Shown: piece after piece, positions 8,084-16,523 of the stretch
How positions within the stretch are numbered: position 1 is the stretch's first letter
Layout: each line of letters starts with the position of its first letter
Origin: JBBRNH01 sp038230415
GTDB taxonomy: Bacteria > Bacteroidota > Bacteroidia > Cytophagales > Spirosomataceae
Assembly: GCA_038230415.1 (NCBI GenBank)
Contig: JBBRNH010000085.1
Location: 1 to 26,664, forward strand
DNA length: 26,664 bases
Reading direction: 5' to 3'
Program-made: the position numbers and the translations under genes
Notes under the pieces: model-generated
Told to the model about the DNA's origin: nothing
The model's database searches: none
What the model saw: the letters and a program-made list of their open reading frames with translations, nothing else

Positions 8084-10399
8084 TCATTTTATGAGTTTCT
8101 TCATTTCATCTTCGTTGACCTCCACCGGAAACTGTTGCCGGAGTGAGGCAATCCACTGTTTTTCTAAAAACGCCTGATACGCATTGATGACTTTACCCCG
8201 CGCTTCGTCGAAGGTGCGGGGCCGGGGCGGGTCAACGCGCTGGATCATTACCTGAACCGCTTTCGCATCGGGGTGCAGCACAGTCGTGGTGCCGGGTTTC
8301 CAGTCCACGCTGTCAACGTAAGCGTTCATACCCTCGGCAAAGATGCCTTCCAGAATAGAAACCGAGTTGGGGGTTGTCACGTTCAGCACTTTTTCCACGT
8401 CTTTTTTGCTCGTTGAGAAATACTGGAACGACACCTGCCGCAGTCCCGCCGGGTCTTTGATACCCTCACGGAAGCCCGTCATATCTTTTTCCACAATCCG
8501 GGGTAATTGAATACCATTGGTACGCAGGTAACGAACTGCGCCCCGCAACCGGCCCGCCGACACTGAATCAGGTTCGGTACCGTCGTGCGAAGCGGAAATT
8601 TCAACCAAGTAATCGGGGTTTTTGACCAGTACCACCAGCACATCGAACAGATCTTCGCGGTTTTCTTCCGACAATGCCGTTTGTTTTGCCTTGTAATCTA
8701 ACGACGGAGCTGACCGGCGCAGTTGATACGGCATGGTTTTGAGCATCTCCTGCGCCTGTTTCAGCACCGCATCCGTATTGGCGGCTATCACCGTTGCCAC
8801 GGCCCGTTCGGGATACCGATACTGCTCTTTATGGGCCTCGAAATAAGCCCGCTGCCCGGTCGAGTCGGCCATCGAGCGTTCCCATACGTTCTGCTCCATG
8901 CCCTGAGAGAGCAACACACCATCCCTGATTTCGACTAACAAAGCCCGGAACTCCGGGTATTTTTTTTCTAAGTTTCCCTCTTCGGTCGCTAAGAGTTTAT
9001 CGCCCACAAAACGCTCAAACAGACGCGCCATCACCACCGTCGGCACGGCTCCGGCAGGTTTTGGGGTTTGCTTTTGCTTCACATAACCATAAAACTCACT
9101 GACCATGAATGGCTTACCGGCAATGGTCATAATTGGTTTAATCAATTCTGCATTAGGCAAGTCAGGCGTTTTCCAGTGGCCGGTCAGCAACGCGGTGTCG
9201 GCTTTGGCGAGGGCTGCGTTCAGCACGGCGCGGTTTTCCTGCACGGCATAGTCCCGGCGCAGACGAGTCACGGTTGCCTGCCGCAACACTTCGGCGCGGG
9301 TGTCGGTGGTCACTTTCTGGCGCAGGGTCGGGGCCAGTTCGGTGTACGGTTCAATGTTTTTCTTCTCAATGAGCCGCAGAATGTGCCAGCCGTAGTTGGT
9401 GCGGATGGGGCGGCTATACTGGCCGGGCATCGTGAGGGCAAACGCGGCTTCTTCAAAGGCCGGTACATTGCTGCCCGTCTTAAACTGCGGCAAAGCCCCG
9501 CCATTGCTGCGTGAGGTGGCATCGTCGGAGACTTCGCGGCAGAGTTTGTTCCAGTCGTCGCCTTTTTGCAGACGGGCGTAGGCATCGTTGATCCGGGTTT
9601 GGGCGGTTTGCTGCCCGGCGGCATCGGCCATCGGGCTGATGCTGACCAGGATATGCGCCACCCGTACTTTCCCCCGGCTGGGTCGGCGGTCGTTTACGTT
9701 AATGAGGTGGTAGCCATACCGCGTTCTGACCGGCTGCGAAACCTGCCCAACAGGGGTTTGGTAGGCGGCTGTCTCGAACAGATACATCATGTCAAAGGCC
9801 GTAAAATAGCCAAGGTTGCCGCCATTGGGTGCCGTTGCCGGGTCTTTCGAGGCTGTTTTGGCGAGGGTGGCAAAGTCTTCGCCGTTGGCAAGGCGGGCGC
9901 GGAGTTCAGTAGCGGTTTTGAGCGCGGCCAGCGTGTCGGCGGGGGCTGCGTCTTCGGGTACGGCCAGCAGAATGTGCGACGCGCTGACCTCCTGCTGCAT
10001 CCGTTGCCAGGCTTCATTCGCCAGCGTTTCCACCATTGCTTTGTCGGTCAGGTACGACTGCGCGAGTTGCTTGCGGTAGGTAGCTATTTCTTCCCGGAAG
10101 CCTTCGGTAGTATCTCGCCCTTCGGCTTCGGCAGCAACTACCTTGAGTTTGAGATTGGTATATAGGTCGAGGTATTCTTTGAGGTCGGTGCGCTGGGCCG
10201 AATCTGCCGAGGTTTGGTTTTTGGTGAACGACTGAAAAAAATCGTCCGTCGAAAACGACTTCTTACCCAGCGTCAAGATTGCGGGTTCGGTCGGAGCGGC
10301 CTGTACAACGGCGGGGGCGGTGGTTTTACAGCCCGTCAGCCCGGCTACTAACAGGAGCAGACTGGCAAGGCATAAACTGGAGAATCTGACTGAAATCAT
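8084..10399 (-). CDS. Large PpiC-type peptidylprolyl isomerase lipoprotein
   Basis: This 771-residue parvulin-family protein is probably a periplasmic lipoprotein folding factor. The lipoprotein signal ends in AGLTGC with Cys24. Two tandem parvulin domains are visible, at about 137-237 (ASHILLAVPE, NGGNLGYF, RYGYHLI) and 245-346 (VAHILVSI, NGGALPQF, NYGWHIL). The C-terminal half (about 350-771) has no motif that I recognise. It may be a helical chaperone region like those of SurA/PpiD-type proteins. The ORF can be extended 32 codons to 10495, but this would place charged residues ahead of the lipoprotein signal, so ATG 10399 is preferred. It is first in the PpiC-PpiC-MoxR run. Confidence 0.88.
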   Translation of the reverse strand: MISVRFSSLCLASLLLLVAGLTGCKTTAPAVVQAAPTEPAILTLGKKSFSTDDFFQSFTKNQTSADSAQRTDLKEYLDLYTNLKLKVVAAEAEGRDTTEGFREEIATYRKQLAQSYLTDKAMVETLANEAWQRMQQEVSASHILLAVPEDAAPADTLAALKTATELRARLANGEDFATLAKTASKDPATAPNGGNLGYFTAFDMMYLFETAAYQTPVGQVSQPVRTRYGYHLINVNDRRPSRGKVRVAHILVSISPMADAAGQQTAQTRINDAYARLQKGDDWNKLCREVSDDATSRSNGGALPQFKTGSNVPAFEEAAFALTMPGQYSRPIRTNYGWHILRLIEKKNIEPYTELAPTLRQKVTTDTRAEVLRQATVTRLRRDYAVQENRAVLNAALAKADTALLTGHWKTPDLPNAELIKPIMTIAGKPFMVSEFYGYVKQKQTPKPAGAVPTVVMARLFERFVGDKLLATEEGNLEKKYPEFRALLVEIRDGVLLSQGMEQNVWERSMADSTGQRAYFEAHKEQYRYPERAVATVIAANTDAVLKQAQEMLKTMPYQLRRSAPSLDYKAKQTALSEENREDLFDVLVVLVKNPDYLVEISASHDGTEPDSVSAGRLRGAVRYLRTNGIQLPRIVEKDMTGFREGIKDPAGLRQVSFQYFSTSKKDVEKVLNVTTPNSVSILEGIFAEGMNAYVDSVDWKPGTTTVLHPDAKAVQVMIQRVDPPRPRTFDEARGKVINAYQAFLEKQWIASLRQQFPVEVNEDEMKKLIK

Positions 10400-10545
10400 A
10401 CTGAATAGCTGCGGGCGCGGGTAGCGCGTTCTTAACTTAACGACCGGCAAAACCCGGTATTGGCCGGTGGGCCGGATTTTAATAGTTCTTAACATTCACG
10501 TTACGGAAGAACGTGCATCAGCCCGATTCTATTCGGTTCGATTGG

Positions 10546-10553
10546 CAAATTTA
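10546..10553 (-). promoter_or_regulatory. Candidate Bacteroidota -7 box for the PpiC-PpiC-MoxR cluster
   Basis: Read on the minus strand this is TAAATTTG, an exact match to the Bacteroidota TAnnTTTG element. It lies about 147 bp before the chosen PPIase start. No TTG is seen 19-21 nt upstream, so the call is tentative. Confidence 0.35.
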
Positions 10554-10623
10554 CCCAAAACTGACCGGACTCCGGGGGTCTTTTGCTGAATTTCGGGGGT
10601 TGTTGATTTGCACAGGTCATTGC

Positions 10624-10658
10624 TGAGGTTAATATTTTTCAAAAATATCAAATCCTCA
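10624..10658. promoter_or_regulatory. Operator-like dyad with AT core
   Basis: A perfect dyad ATATTTTT-C-AAAAATAT (10632-10648) is flanked by TGAGG (10624-10628) and its complement CCTCA (10654-10658). It lies between divergent genes and is a plausible regulator site or cruciform. There is no direct evidence of function. Confidence 0.4.
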
Positions 10659-10749
10659 CGTTACCGTTCAGTAAACAACCGCCACAATTGGTATAAGTCA
10701 GCATGAAAGTCATGTTATATTTATTGAAACGCTTACACACCATACAGAC

Positions 10750-11829
10750 ATGAGTACGTTCAGGAAACGCCCCGAAGAATTGCCGGAAGACATTCAGGAG
10801 TTAGCCCGTCACCTATATCGGTGGGGGTTTACGATTGATTATGATGACAGTCCTAACCTGAATAAACCATGGACACTAAACCCGCCCCCTACGCCTGCCC
10901 TACCGCCCGTCGCACCATCCGTCTCAACGGACAGCCATACTTCGCCCAATACCCGATCCCACCGCGCAGCCCCGGCATTACAAAAACACACCACCGCGCC
11001 CGTTATCCGGTTAGTACCAGAGCGCTTTGACGATGACCATCTTGACACCGGGCTTCTGTCGGCACTTAGAAAGATTGAGCAACGAGCGTCTTCAGATAAA
11101 GATCACAAGAACACCCTTATTCAATACCACCAGTATGAAGGCAGCTGGGCAACAAAGATTTACAATAGAAAAGATGACACAACGAATAAGATCAAATTCA
11201 TAAATACGGGATGTGCGCCCACAGCACTGGCTGTTGTGATGCAATATATTGCCAACAATACCCCCGATAATACCGCCCTCACACAACGGACTATATCACC
11301 AGACACTACTGCCACACATCTGTTAGATCACGGGTTCGGAGACCACGGAACGACTAAATCTATGCTGCTGCGGTCCATTCAGGAAGATTGGCCCGATTTC
11401 ACCGGATGGGAGGTAACGATCAACGAGGCCGAAGCAATTCTTCGGCGGGGAGAACTCCTTATAATAGGCTGCAAACCTTGTCTGGGCTACAGCAAAAACG
11501 ACAAAACTAATTTTCGTACGCCCGACAGAAATTATCCAAACGGCCATTACATGGTGCTTACCGGGGTAGATCCACCGCCCCCCGGTGCCGAACAACTGTT
11601 CTGGGTGCATGATGTAGGGTATCCACTAACGATTGGCATATACCGGATGAAACGGTCAATTATAGAAGCCAATGGCCGCTTATATTACGTTTATCGCAAA
11701 GGGAGTGATCACGTAGTAACCGCGGCAGAAACCTTGGGCGAAACACAGGGGCAAGCCGAAGCAAAAGCCCGTGCCGAAGCCAAAACGAAACAGTCAGCGA
11801 GCCGCAAATCACCGTCGTCTCACCGTTAA
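10750..11829 (+). CDS. C39-like (papain-fold) cysteine peptidase domain protein, no signal peptide
   Basis: This 359-residue protein has a Peptidase_C39_2-like core. The nucleophile is likely Cys155 in NTGCAPTALAVVM, the histidine His266 in NGHYMVLTGVD, and the acidic residue Asp288 in WVHDVG. An upstream YHQYEGSWATKIY segment resembles the strand carrying the oxyanion Gln. The N-terminal 100 residues are charged, then Pro/Thr-rich, with no signal peptide or membrane segment. The C-terminal tail is Ala/Lys/Glu-rich. The gene is a singleton with no ABC transporter or peptide precursor beside it, so a bacteriocin-processing role is not supported. A cytoplasmic protease or a toxin/effector released by a contractile apparatus is possible. 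It is convergent with aguA, with a 4-bp gap. Confidence 0.65.
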   Translation: MSTFRKRPEELPEDIQELARHLYRWGFTIDYDDSPNLNKPWTLNPPPTPALPPVAPSVSTDSHTSPNTRSHRAAPALQKHTTAPVIRLVPERFDDDHLDTGLLSALRKIEQRASSDKDHKNTLIQYHQYEGSWATKIYNRKDDTTNKIKFINTGCAPTALAVVMQYIANNTPDNTALTQRTISPDTTATHLLDHGFGDHGTTKSMLLRSIQEDWPDFTGWEVTINEAEAILRRGELLIIGCKPCLGYSKNDKTNFRTPDRNYPNGHYMVLTGVDPPPPGAEQLFWVHDVGYPLTIGIYRMKRSIIEANGRLYYVYRKGSDHVVTAAETLGETQGQAEAKARAEAKTKQSASRKSPSSHR

Positions 11830-11833
11830 TCTG

Positions 11834-12862
11834 CTACACCAGCGGCTCCTGCTGGGTCAGGCAATGAAAACTGCCCAAACCCCAGACAATATCGGTCGAG
11901 TCAATACCGATGATTTTTTTGCCGGGGAAACACTGCCCGATCAGATCTAACGCCGTTTGATCCTGAGCGCAGCGGTACGTCGGCACGATAACGCCCGCAT
12001 TACAGATGTAAAAATTGGCGTAGGAAGCCGGAAGTCGCTGTCCGTCGCTGATAACGGGGTCGGGCATGGGCAGTTCAACCACGTTGAGTGGCTTGCCATT
12101 CAGGAGCCGCATCTGGCGGAGTTCGCGGTGGATGTCCCGCAAAAACGGGTAGTTGGCATCGTTCGGATTAGCCTCGTAGGCCGCAATCACGGTGTCTTCG
12201 TTCACAAACCGCACCGTGTCGTCAATATGGCCGTCGGTATCATCGCCCACAATCCCGTCTTCGACCCACAGCACCTGCCGAACACCGTAATAATCAATGA
12301 GATACTGCTCGATCTGGGCCTGAGTTAGCCGGGGGTTTCGGTTTTGGTTGAGCAGACAGGCGCGGCTGGTCAGCACGGTTCCGGCCCCGTTGAACTCCAC
12401 CGACCCGCCCTCCATGATGATGCCGGGGGTCACGTAATCGAGTTTGCGGTAGTGGGCCACCTGCACCGGAATCAGGTCGTCGCGGTCGTAGGGCGGGTAT
12501 TTGTTGCCCCAGGCGTTATAGCCCCAGTTCACAATCATCCGCTCGTGGCGGTCGGGATTAATCAGGAACGCCGGGCCGTGGTCGCGGCACCACGAATCGT
12601 TGGTCTCGAACGGCAACAGCGTGATGTTGGTCATGTCGGCCCCGGCCAGCAACAACCGCATCCGGGCCGACTGCATCACGATCTCGTTGTGGGCATTGAT
12701 ACAGACTTGCTCGCCTTCGGCAATGGCTTTGATGAGTTCGATGTAGGCCGGGAAGATATGTTCCTGCCGGTCTTTGGGCCACGAGGCTTCAGTGTGGGGC
12801 CAACTGAGCCAGGTGGCCGCGTGGGAGTGCCATTCGGCAGGGAAGAAAAAACCGTCTTTCAA
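11834..12862 (-). CDS. aguA: Agmatine deiminase (agmatine iminohydrolase)
   Basis: This enzyme hydrolyses agmatine to N-carbamoylputrescine and ammonia, the first step of the agmatine route to putrescine. Family signatures are present: PAEWHSHAATWLSWPH near the N-terminus, NDSWCRDHGPAF, EGGSVEFNG, DDTDGHIDDTVRF with the catalytic His, and the catalytic Cys334 in GLGSFHCLTQQEP at the very end. No ATG fits. TTG at 12862 gives MKDGFFFPAEW, close to the family's usual N-terminus. A more upstream TTG at 12910 would add 16 residues that do not look like this family. The partner aguB (N-carbamoylputrescine amidase) is not in the window. It is divergent from the NmrA gene. Confidence 0.92.
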   Translation of the reverse strand: MKDGFFFPAEWHSHAATWLSWPHTEASWPKDRQEHIFPAYIELIKAIAEGEQVCINAHNEIVMQSARMRLLLAGADMTNITLLPFETNDSWCRDHGPAFLINPDRHERMIVNWGYNAWGNKYPPYDRDDLIPVQVAHYRKLDYVTPGIIMEGGSVEFNGAGTVLTSRACLLNQNRNPRLTQAQIEQYLIDYYGVRQVLWVEDGIVGDDTDGHIDDTVRFVNEDTVIAAYEANPNDANYPFLRDIHRELRQMRLLNGKPLNVVELPMPDPVISDGQRLPASYANFYICNAGVIVPTYRCAQDQTALDLIGQCFPGKKIIGIDSTDIVWGLGSFHCLTQQEPLV

Positions 12863-12967
12863 AATAACAAAGTTGCAACGTAACAGAGAGGCAAAGATAC
12901 AAGGGAGCAACGTGACAAGGCCATTCAGATTCTAACAATGTAAACGCCTGCGGGTTAAGAACGTACT

Positions 12968-13885
12968 ATGAACAATGTAATACTGGTGGCCGGTGGAACA
13001 GGCGAATTAGGGGGCCGAATCGTGAAGGCTTTGTTAGACAACCGGGCCGAGGTTCGGGTTGTGGCCCGGCCCGGCAGCAACCCGGCGAAAATCAACGAAC
13101 TTAAAAAACTTGGCGCAACGGTACTGACCGTCAATACGGCAGACATAACCGATATGACCAACGCCTGTGCGGGCGCATCCTGCGTGGTATCGGCCCTGTC
13201 GGGATTGCGCGAAACAGTAATTGATGCCCAGACTATACTGCTCGATGCAGCCGTGGCAGCCGGTGTCCCCCGGTTTATCCCGTCCGATTATTCGATAGAT
13301 TTTACGAAACTCCCGGCTGGCCGAAACCGGAATTTAGATTGGCGACGCGAGTTTCACGCCTACCTCGACAGCACCCCGATTGCCGCCACCACCATCTTCA
13401 ACGGTGCCTTTGCCGATATGATTACGGGGCAGATGCCGCTCGTTCTCTTTAAACTAAACCGGGTTCTGGTCTGGGGTAATGCCGATCAGCGCATGGACTT
13501 CACCACGATGGACGACACGGCGGCCTTCACCGCAAACGCGGCTCTTGACGGCGCAACCCCGCGCTATTTGCGAATTGCCGGGGACCAGATCAGCAGCCGC
13601 GAACTGACAGCGGTGGTCAGCAACGTAACCGGCGATGCGTATAGCCTGTTGCGGCCCGGTGGCTTAGGACTGCTCAGTACGATGATCAGCGTGGCCCGTT
13701 TTGTGGCTCCCGGCGCAGCGGAAGTCTATCCGGCCTGGCAGGGGATGCAGTACATGCGGGATATGCTCGATGGCCGGGGTAAGATGGCCGCTGTTGACAA
13801 TGACCGCTACCCGAACCTGAAATGGCATACGCTGAAAGACGTACTGACCGCGTTCCGGGCCGGTAGTACGACGGCAGGCCGGTAA
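12968..13885 (+). CDS. NmrA-family NAD(P)-binding protein
   Basis: This 305-residue Rossmann-fold protein belongs to the NmrA/isoflavone-reductase-like branch of the atypical short-chain dehydrogenases. The dinucleotide-binding loop is VAGGTGELGG (about 7-16), and Arg33 in VVARPG suggests NADP(H) preference. The VSALSG and RFIPSDYSIDF segments are also typical. Members include NAD(P)-sensing regulators and aromatic alcohol or quinone reductases, and the substrate cannot be told from sequence. It is divergent from aguA and followed 51 bp later by an L,D-transpeptidase on the same strand. Confidence 0.85.
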   Translation: MNNVILVAGGTGELGGRIVKALLDNRAEVRVVARPGSNPAKINELKKLGATVLTVNTADITDMTNACAGASCVVSALSGLRETVIDAQTILLDAAVAAGVPRFIPSDYSIDFTKLPAGRNRNLDWRREFHAYLDSTPIAATTIFNGAFADMITGQMPLVLFKLNRVLVWGNADQRMDFTTMDDTAAFTANAALDGATPRYLRIAGDQISSRELTAVVSNVTGDAYSLLRPGGLGLLSTMISVARFVAPGAAEVYPAWQGMQYMRDMLDGRGKMAAVDNDRYPNLKWHTLKDVLTAFRAGSTTAGR

Positions 13886-13936
13886 CTATCGTAACTATCC
13901 CGGTTCGGCCCGCGTTCTATCTGACAAGTTAGCGCG

Positions 13937-15223
13937 ATGACCGATCAACAAAAGACAATTACCCTTGGCGCGGGGACAGTGGCCTTAGTAATTGGGATTG
14001 GCGCGGTGCTGTACTTTTTTACGCCCTGGTTTCGTCAAAACAGCCCTAACCCGGCACCCCGACGCAGTGAACACACCTACCAAAACGGTGAGCAAACGGG
14101 CCGGAACCGCCCGAACCGATGGGACGACGACGACCGGGCGCAACGGCGGTTTCACCAACTCGCCATCGCTGCCGACTCGGTCGGTATTGACACTACCCGC
14201 CACGTTTTCGCCGTTGTCCCGGCAGATTCGGCGAATACCGAAACGGCCTGGCAACGCACCCTGACGAACTTGCTGCTCGAACTGCGCTACGGCCACCGCC
14301 CCAACCGCCAACGGTATGCGGGCCTGCCCGAAACCCCCGACACCACCGGCCTGCAAGCCGCCCTTGCCGACAACACCAACAACAATACCGATGAGACCAA
14401 CTGGCTAAACACCAATAAATTCGGGCCATACCGCCAGTTGGTGGCTGTTTATGGGCAGCAACGCCGGGCCAATGCACCGATGGATTCATTACGGGCGATC
14501 CGGCAAACGCTCAATTTTTACCGCTACCTCCATCGGTTTAACGCCAGCCGGTTGGCCGTAATCAATATCCCGGCGGCTAAACTGACCGTTTTCGATAGCA
14601 CCGGCTCACCACTATTAGCAATGGCGGTGATTGTGGGGAAGAAAAGTAAGCAAACGCCCCGGTTTACGGCCTACCTGAACCAGATCACGATGTATCCGTA
14701 CTGGAATGTGCCTCGTGGCATCGGTATTACGGAGATTTTACCCAAAGCGCGGGCTAATGCAGGCTACTTAGACGGGCAAAATATGCAGGTACTCAACAGC
14801 CGCGATCAGCCCGTAGAGGCCGCATCGCTGGATTGGGGTAGTTTTTCGGCCCGAAATTTCCCGTACCGATTCCGGCAGGCTTCGGGCTGTAGCAACGCGC
14901 TGGGGCTGCTGAAATTTACGCTGAGTTGCCCGTTTGACATTTATCTGCACGACACCAATGCCCGCGACCTGTTTGTGCAGACCACCAACCGCTGGCGGAG
15001 TCATGGTTGCATTCGGCTCCAGAACCCGGTTGATTTTGCCAACCTGATCCTCAACGCGCCGACATTCGATGCGGCATTTATGAACCGGTGTCTGCTCGAA
15101 CAAAAACCAAAAATCATCATCGTGTCGGCTCCGCTGCCGGTGGTTATTGCGTATAACACTGCCGACATCGGCCCCGACGGACGGTTGGTGTTTTATGCCG
15201 ATGTGTATGGAGTAGCTAAATAA
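13937..15223 (+). CDS. L,D-transpeptidase (YkuD domain, YcbB-like)
   Basis: This is a 428-residue cell-wall enzyme that forms 3-3 cross-links in peptidoglycan or tethers proteins to it. A single N-terminal membrane segment (about 9-29) anchors it with the bulk outside the cytoplasm. A Pro/Asn/Arg-rich linker follows. The catalytic YkuD domain (about 205-415) has the conserved His339 in YLHDTN and the nucleophile Cys358 in SHGCIR. The arrangement resembles the LdtD/YcbB group but lacks an obvious peptidoglycan-binding domain. The 3' end overlaps the convergent second L,D-transpeptidase gene by 31 bp. Confidence 0.88.
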   Translation: MTDQQKTITLGAGTVALVIGIGAVLYFFTPWFRQNSPNPAPRRSEHTYQNGEQTGRNRPNRWDDDDRAQRRFHQLAIAADSVGIDTTRHVFAVVPADSANTETAWQRTLTNLLLELRYGHRPNRQRYAGLPETPDTTGLQAALADNTNNNTDETNWLNTNKFGPYRQLVAVYGQQRRANAPMDSLRAIRQTLNFYRYLHRFNASRLAVINIPAAKLTVFDSTGSPLLAMAVIVGKKSKQTPRFTAYLNQITMYPYWNVPRGIGITEILPKARANAGYLDGQNMQVLNSRDQPVEAASLDWGSFSARNFPYRFRQASGCSNALGLLKFTLSCPFDIYLHDTNARDLFVQTTNRWRSHGCIRLQNPVDFANLILNAPTFDAAFMNRCLLEQKPKIIIVSAPLPVVIAYNTADIGPDGRLVFYADVYGVAK

Positions 15224-15912
15224 CTCGACTTGCGGAGATAGCCCGCGTCAGGCGCGTAGATAAACAGGCACGAGCCGCCCTTCACGGCGTTGATGATGGG
15301 CTGGCTGAGTGCCGACGATACGGCGGGGCAACCCTGGCTGCGACCCAATCGCCCGGTTTGCCGGATAAACCGCTCGCAAACGTATTCGGCCCCGTGCAGC
15401 ACAATGGCCCGCCCGAAGGCATTATCGTTAAAACCCCGCTCTAAGCCCTGCAACTGCAACGACAGGCCGTGCTTGCCCTGATAGCTACCGAGGGTACGGT
15501 AAAATCCCAGACTCGACTGATAGGACGCGCTTGCGTTCGAGAATTGCCCCGCCATGAGCTGCCCGGAGTTGCGCCCGTGCGAAACGTAGGTGTGAAACAG
15601 TAATTTCCGGGCCGATAAATCAATGATATACAGTCGTTTATGATTCGACGGTTGGCTTAGATCAACGATGGATAAGACGGGCCGGGCGGGATTGACTTTG
15701 CTCAGGCCGCGCAGGGCATACGCGAACGGGGCGCGTTCGAGACCGGCCTGTTTCAGGTTCAGCGCGTCATATAAATCAGCGAAGTCGGTGGCGGGGGTAG
15801 CAACGCGGGTGGTGATTACCGGAGCCACAAGCGGCACATCGGCACGACCAATAGCACTGACGAAAAAAAGAGAAAGCAGACCGGGGAAAGCAAAACGGTT
15901 GATAATCGGCAT
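15193..15912 (-). CDS. Murein L,D-transpeptidase catalytic domain family protein (YkuD_2)
   Basis: This 239-residue exported protein belongs to the second L,D-transpeptidase-like family common in Bacteroidota. An N-terminal hydrophobic signal (about 8-22, ending SAIGRA) is followed by YIIDLSARKLLFHTYVSHG. The catalytic-site motifs are VLHGAEYV (His173) and GRSQGCPAV (Cys195). It differs from the neighbouring YkuD enzyme by the SQGCP motif in place of SHGCIR. It converges on that gene and their coding ends overlap by 31 bp, so each C-terminus is constrained by the other. Its cell-wall role is inferred from the family. Confidence 0.88.
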   Translation of the reverse strand: MPIINRFAFPGLLSLFFVSAIGRADVPLVAPVITTRVATPATDFADLYDALNLKQAGLERAPFAYALRGLSKVNPARPVLSIVDLSQPSNHKRLYIIDLSARKLLFHTYVSHGRNSGQLMAGQFSNASASYQSSLGFYRTLGSYQGKHGLSLQLQGLERGFNDNAFGRAIVLHGAEYVCERFIRQTGRLGRSQGCPAVSSALSQPIINAVKGGSCLFIYAPDAGYLRKSSYLATPYTSA

Positions 15913-16019
15913 AAAAAATCAGTGTTACGGGTGGCCGGGCTATCGGCAATCCTGTAACGCCGAATAGCTCTATTAGTTTCGTAGTCTTCTCGGAATTGCT
16001 GTTTCTGGTCGGCTATTCC

Positions 16020-16523
16020 TTAAAACAGCTTGCTCCAGGCAAACCGAATCAGCACCAGCACGCCCACAAACCCAATCACGATGTAGCTAAACGGCACGTA
16101 GGTAAATGCCACCAACCGGAGCCTGTCCACGAACCACATCAGGCCAATCAGCGCGGCAATCAGGGTCAGAAAGCCGGATAGTTTACCGAACCCCGGCACG
16201 TACTGAAACGGGATTTTTTGCCGAATCAACAGCAGCGTTCCCGTCATGGTCAGGATGGGTAGCCCTTGCAGGGCGAGGTTGCTGTCCCAGACGGATTGCC
16301 GCTCAAACAGAAACAGATACACGTTGAGCGTTACGGCCAATACGCCCGGAATACAGGCCAGATAGACCAGCACGGCATAGACATACCGCCACTTAAAAAT
16401 GGCTTCGGCGGTGTTGCCCGCCCACAGATTCACCAAAAATGCGAGGGCGGGAACGGCCAGCAGAAAAATCACGACGATTTCGGAGTGCGCCGTGATGTAG
16501 GTAAAAAAGTCGCGGAGGGTCAT
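16020..16523 (-). CDS. Conserved hypothetical 5-TM membrane protein
   Basis: This 167-residue integral membrane protein of unknown function has about five hydrophobic segments (roughly 14-36, 50-76, 89-105, 117-136 and 140-162 from the chosen start) joined by short loops, with no catalytic motif I recognise. Its ATG overlaps the TGA of the upstream oxidoreductase (ATGA), a strong sign of translational coupling. The longer frame to 16550 would run further into that gene and is not needed. Co-expression with the Gfo/Idh/MocA protein suggests a linked role, but none is known to me. Confidence 0.75.
   Translation of the reverse strand: MTLRDFFTYITAHSEIVVIFLLAVPALAFLVNLWAGNTAEAIFKWRYVYAVLVYLACIPGVLAVTLNVYLFLFERQSVWDSNLALQGLPILTMTGTLLLIRQKIPFQYVPGFGKLSGFLTLIAALIGLMWFVDRLRLVAFTYVPFSYIVIGFVGVLVLIRFAWSKLF

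Larger units (their letters stand above)
10400..10749. other. 350-bp intergenic region between divergent PPIase and C39-like genes
   Basis: No gene is supported here. On the minus strand a perfect -7 box, TAAATTTG (10553-10546), could serve the PPIase cluster, although a good -33 TTG at the usual distance is lacking. On the plus strand TATATTTA (10716-10723) is a weaker -7 candidate for the C39-like gene. A small dyad (10624-10658) lies between them. Confidence 0.5.

Noticed and set aside
8019..8087. N-terminal extension MMYDVRCMIC... of the SurA-like protein
   Set aside because: It is encoded by the intergenic palindrome. It would place 23 residues ahead of a good signal peptide.
10750..11829. 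Bacteriocin maturation peptidase role for the C39-like protein
   Set aside because: True C39 leader peptidases are fused to ABC transporters. No membrane segments, ATPase or double-glycine peptide are present here.
12344..12883. 179-codon plus-strand open frame
   Set aside because: It is antisense to agmatine deiminase, whose catalytic motifs are intact on the other strand.
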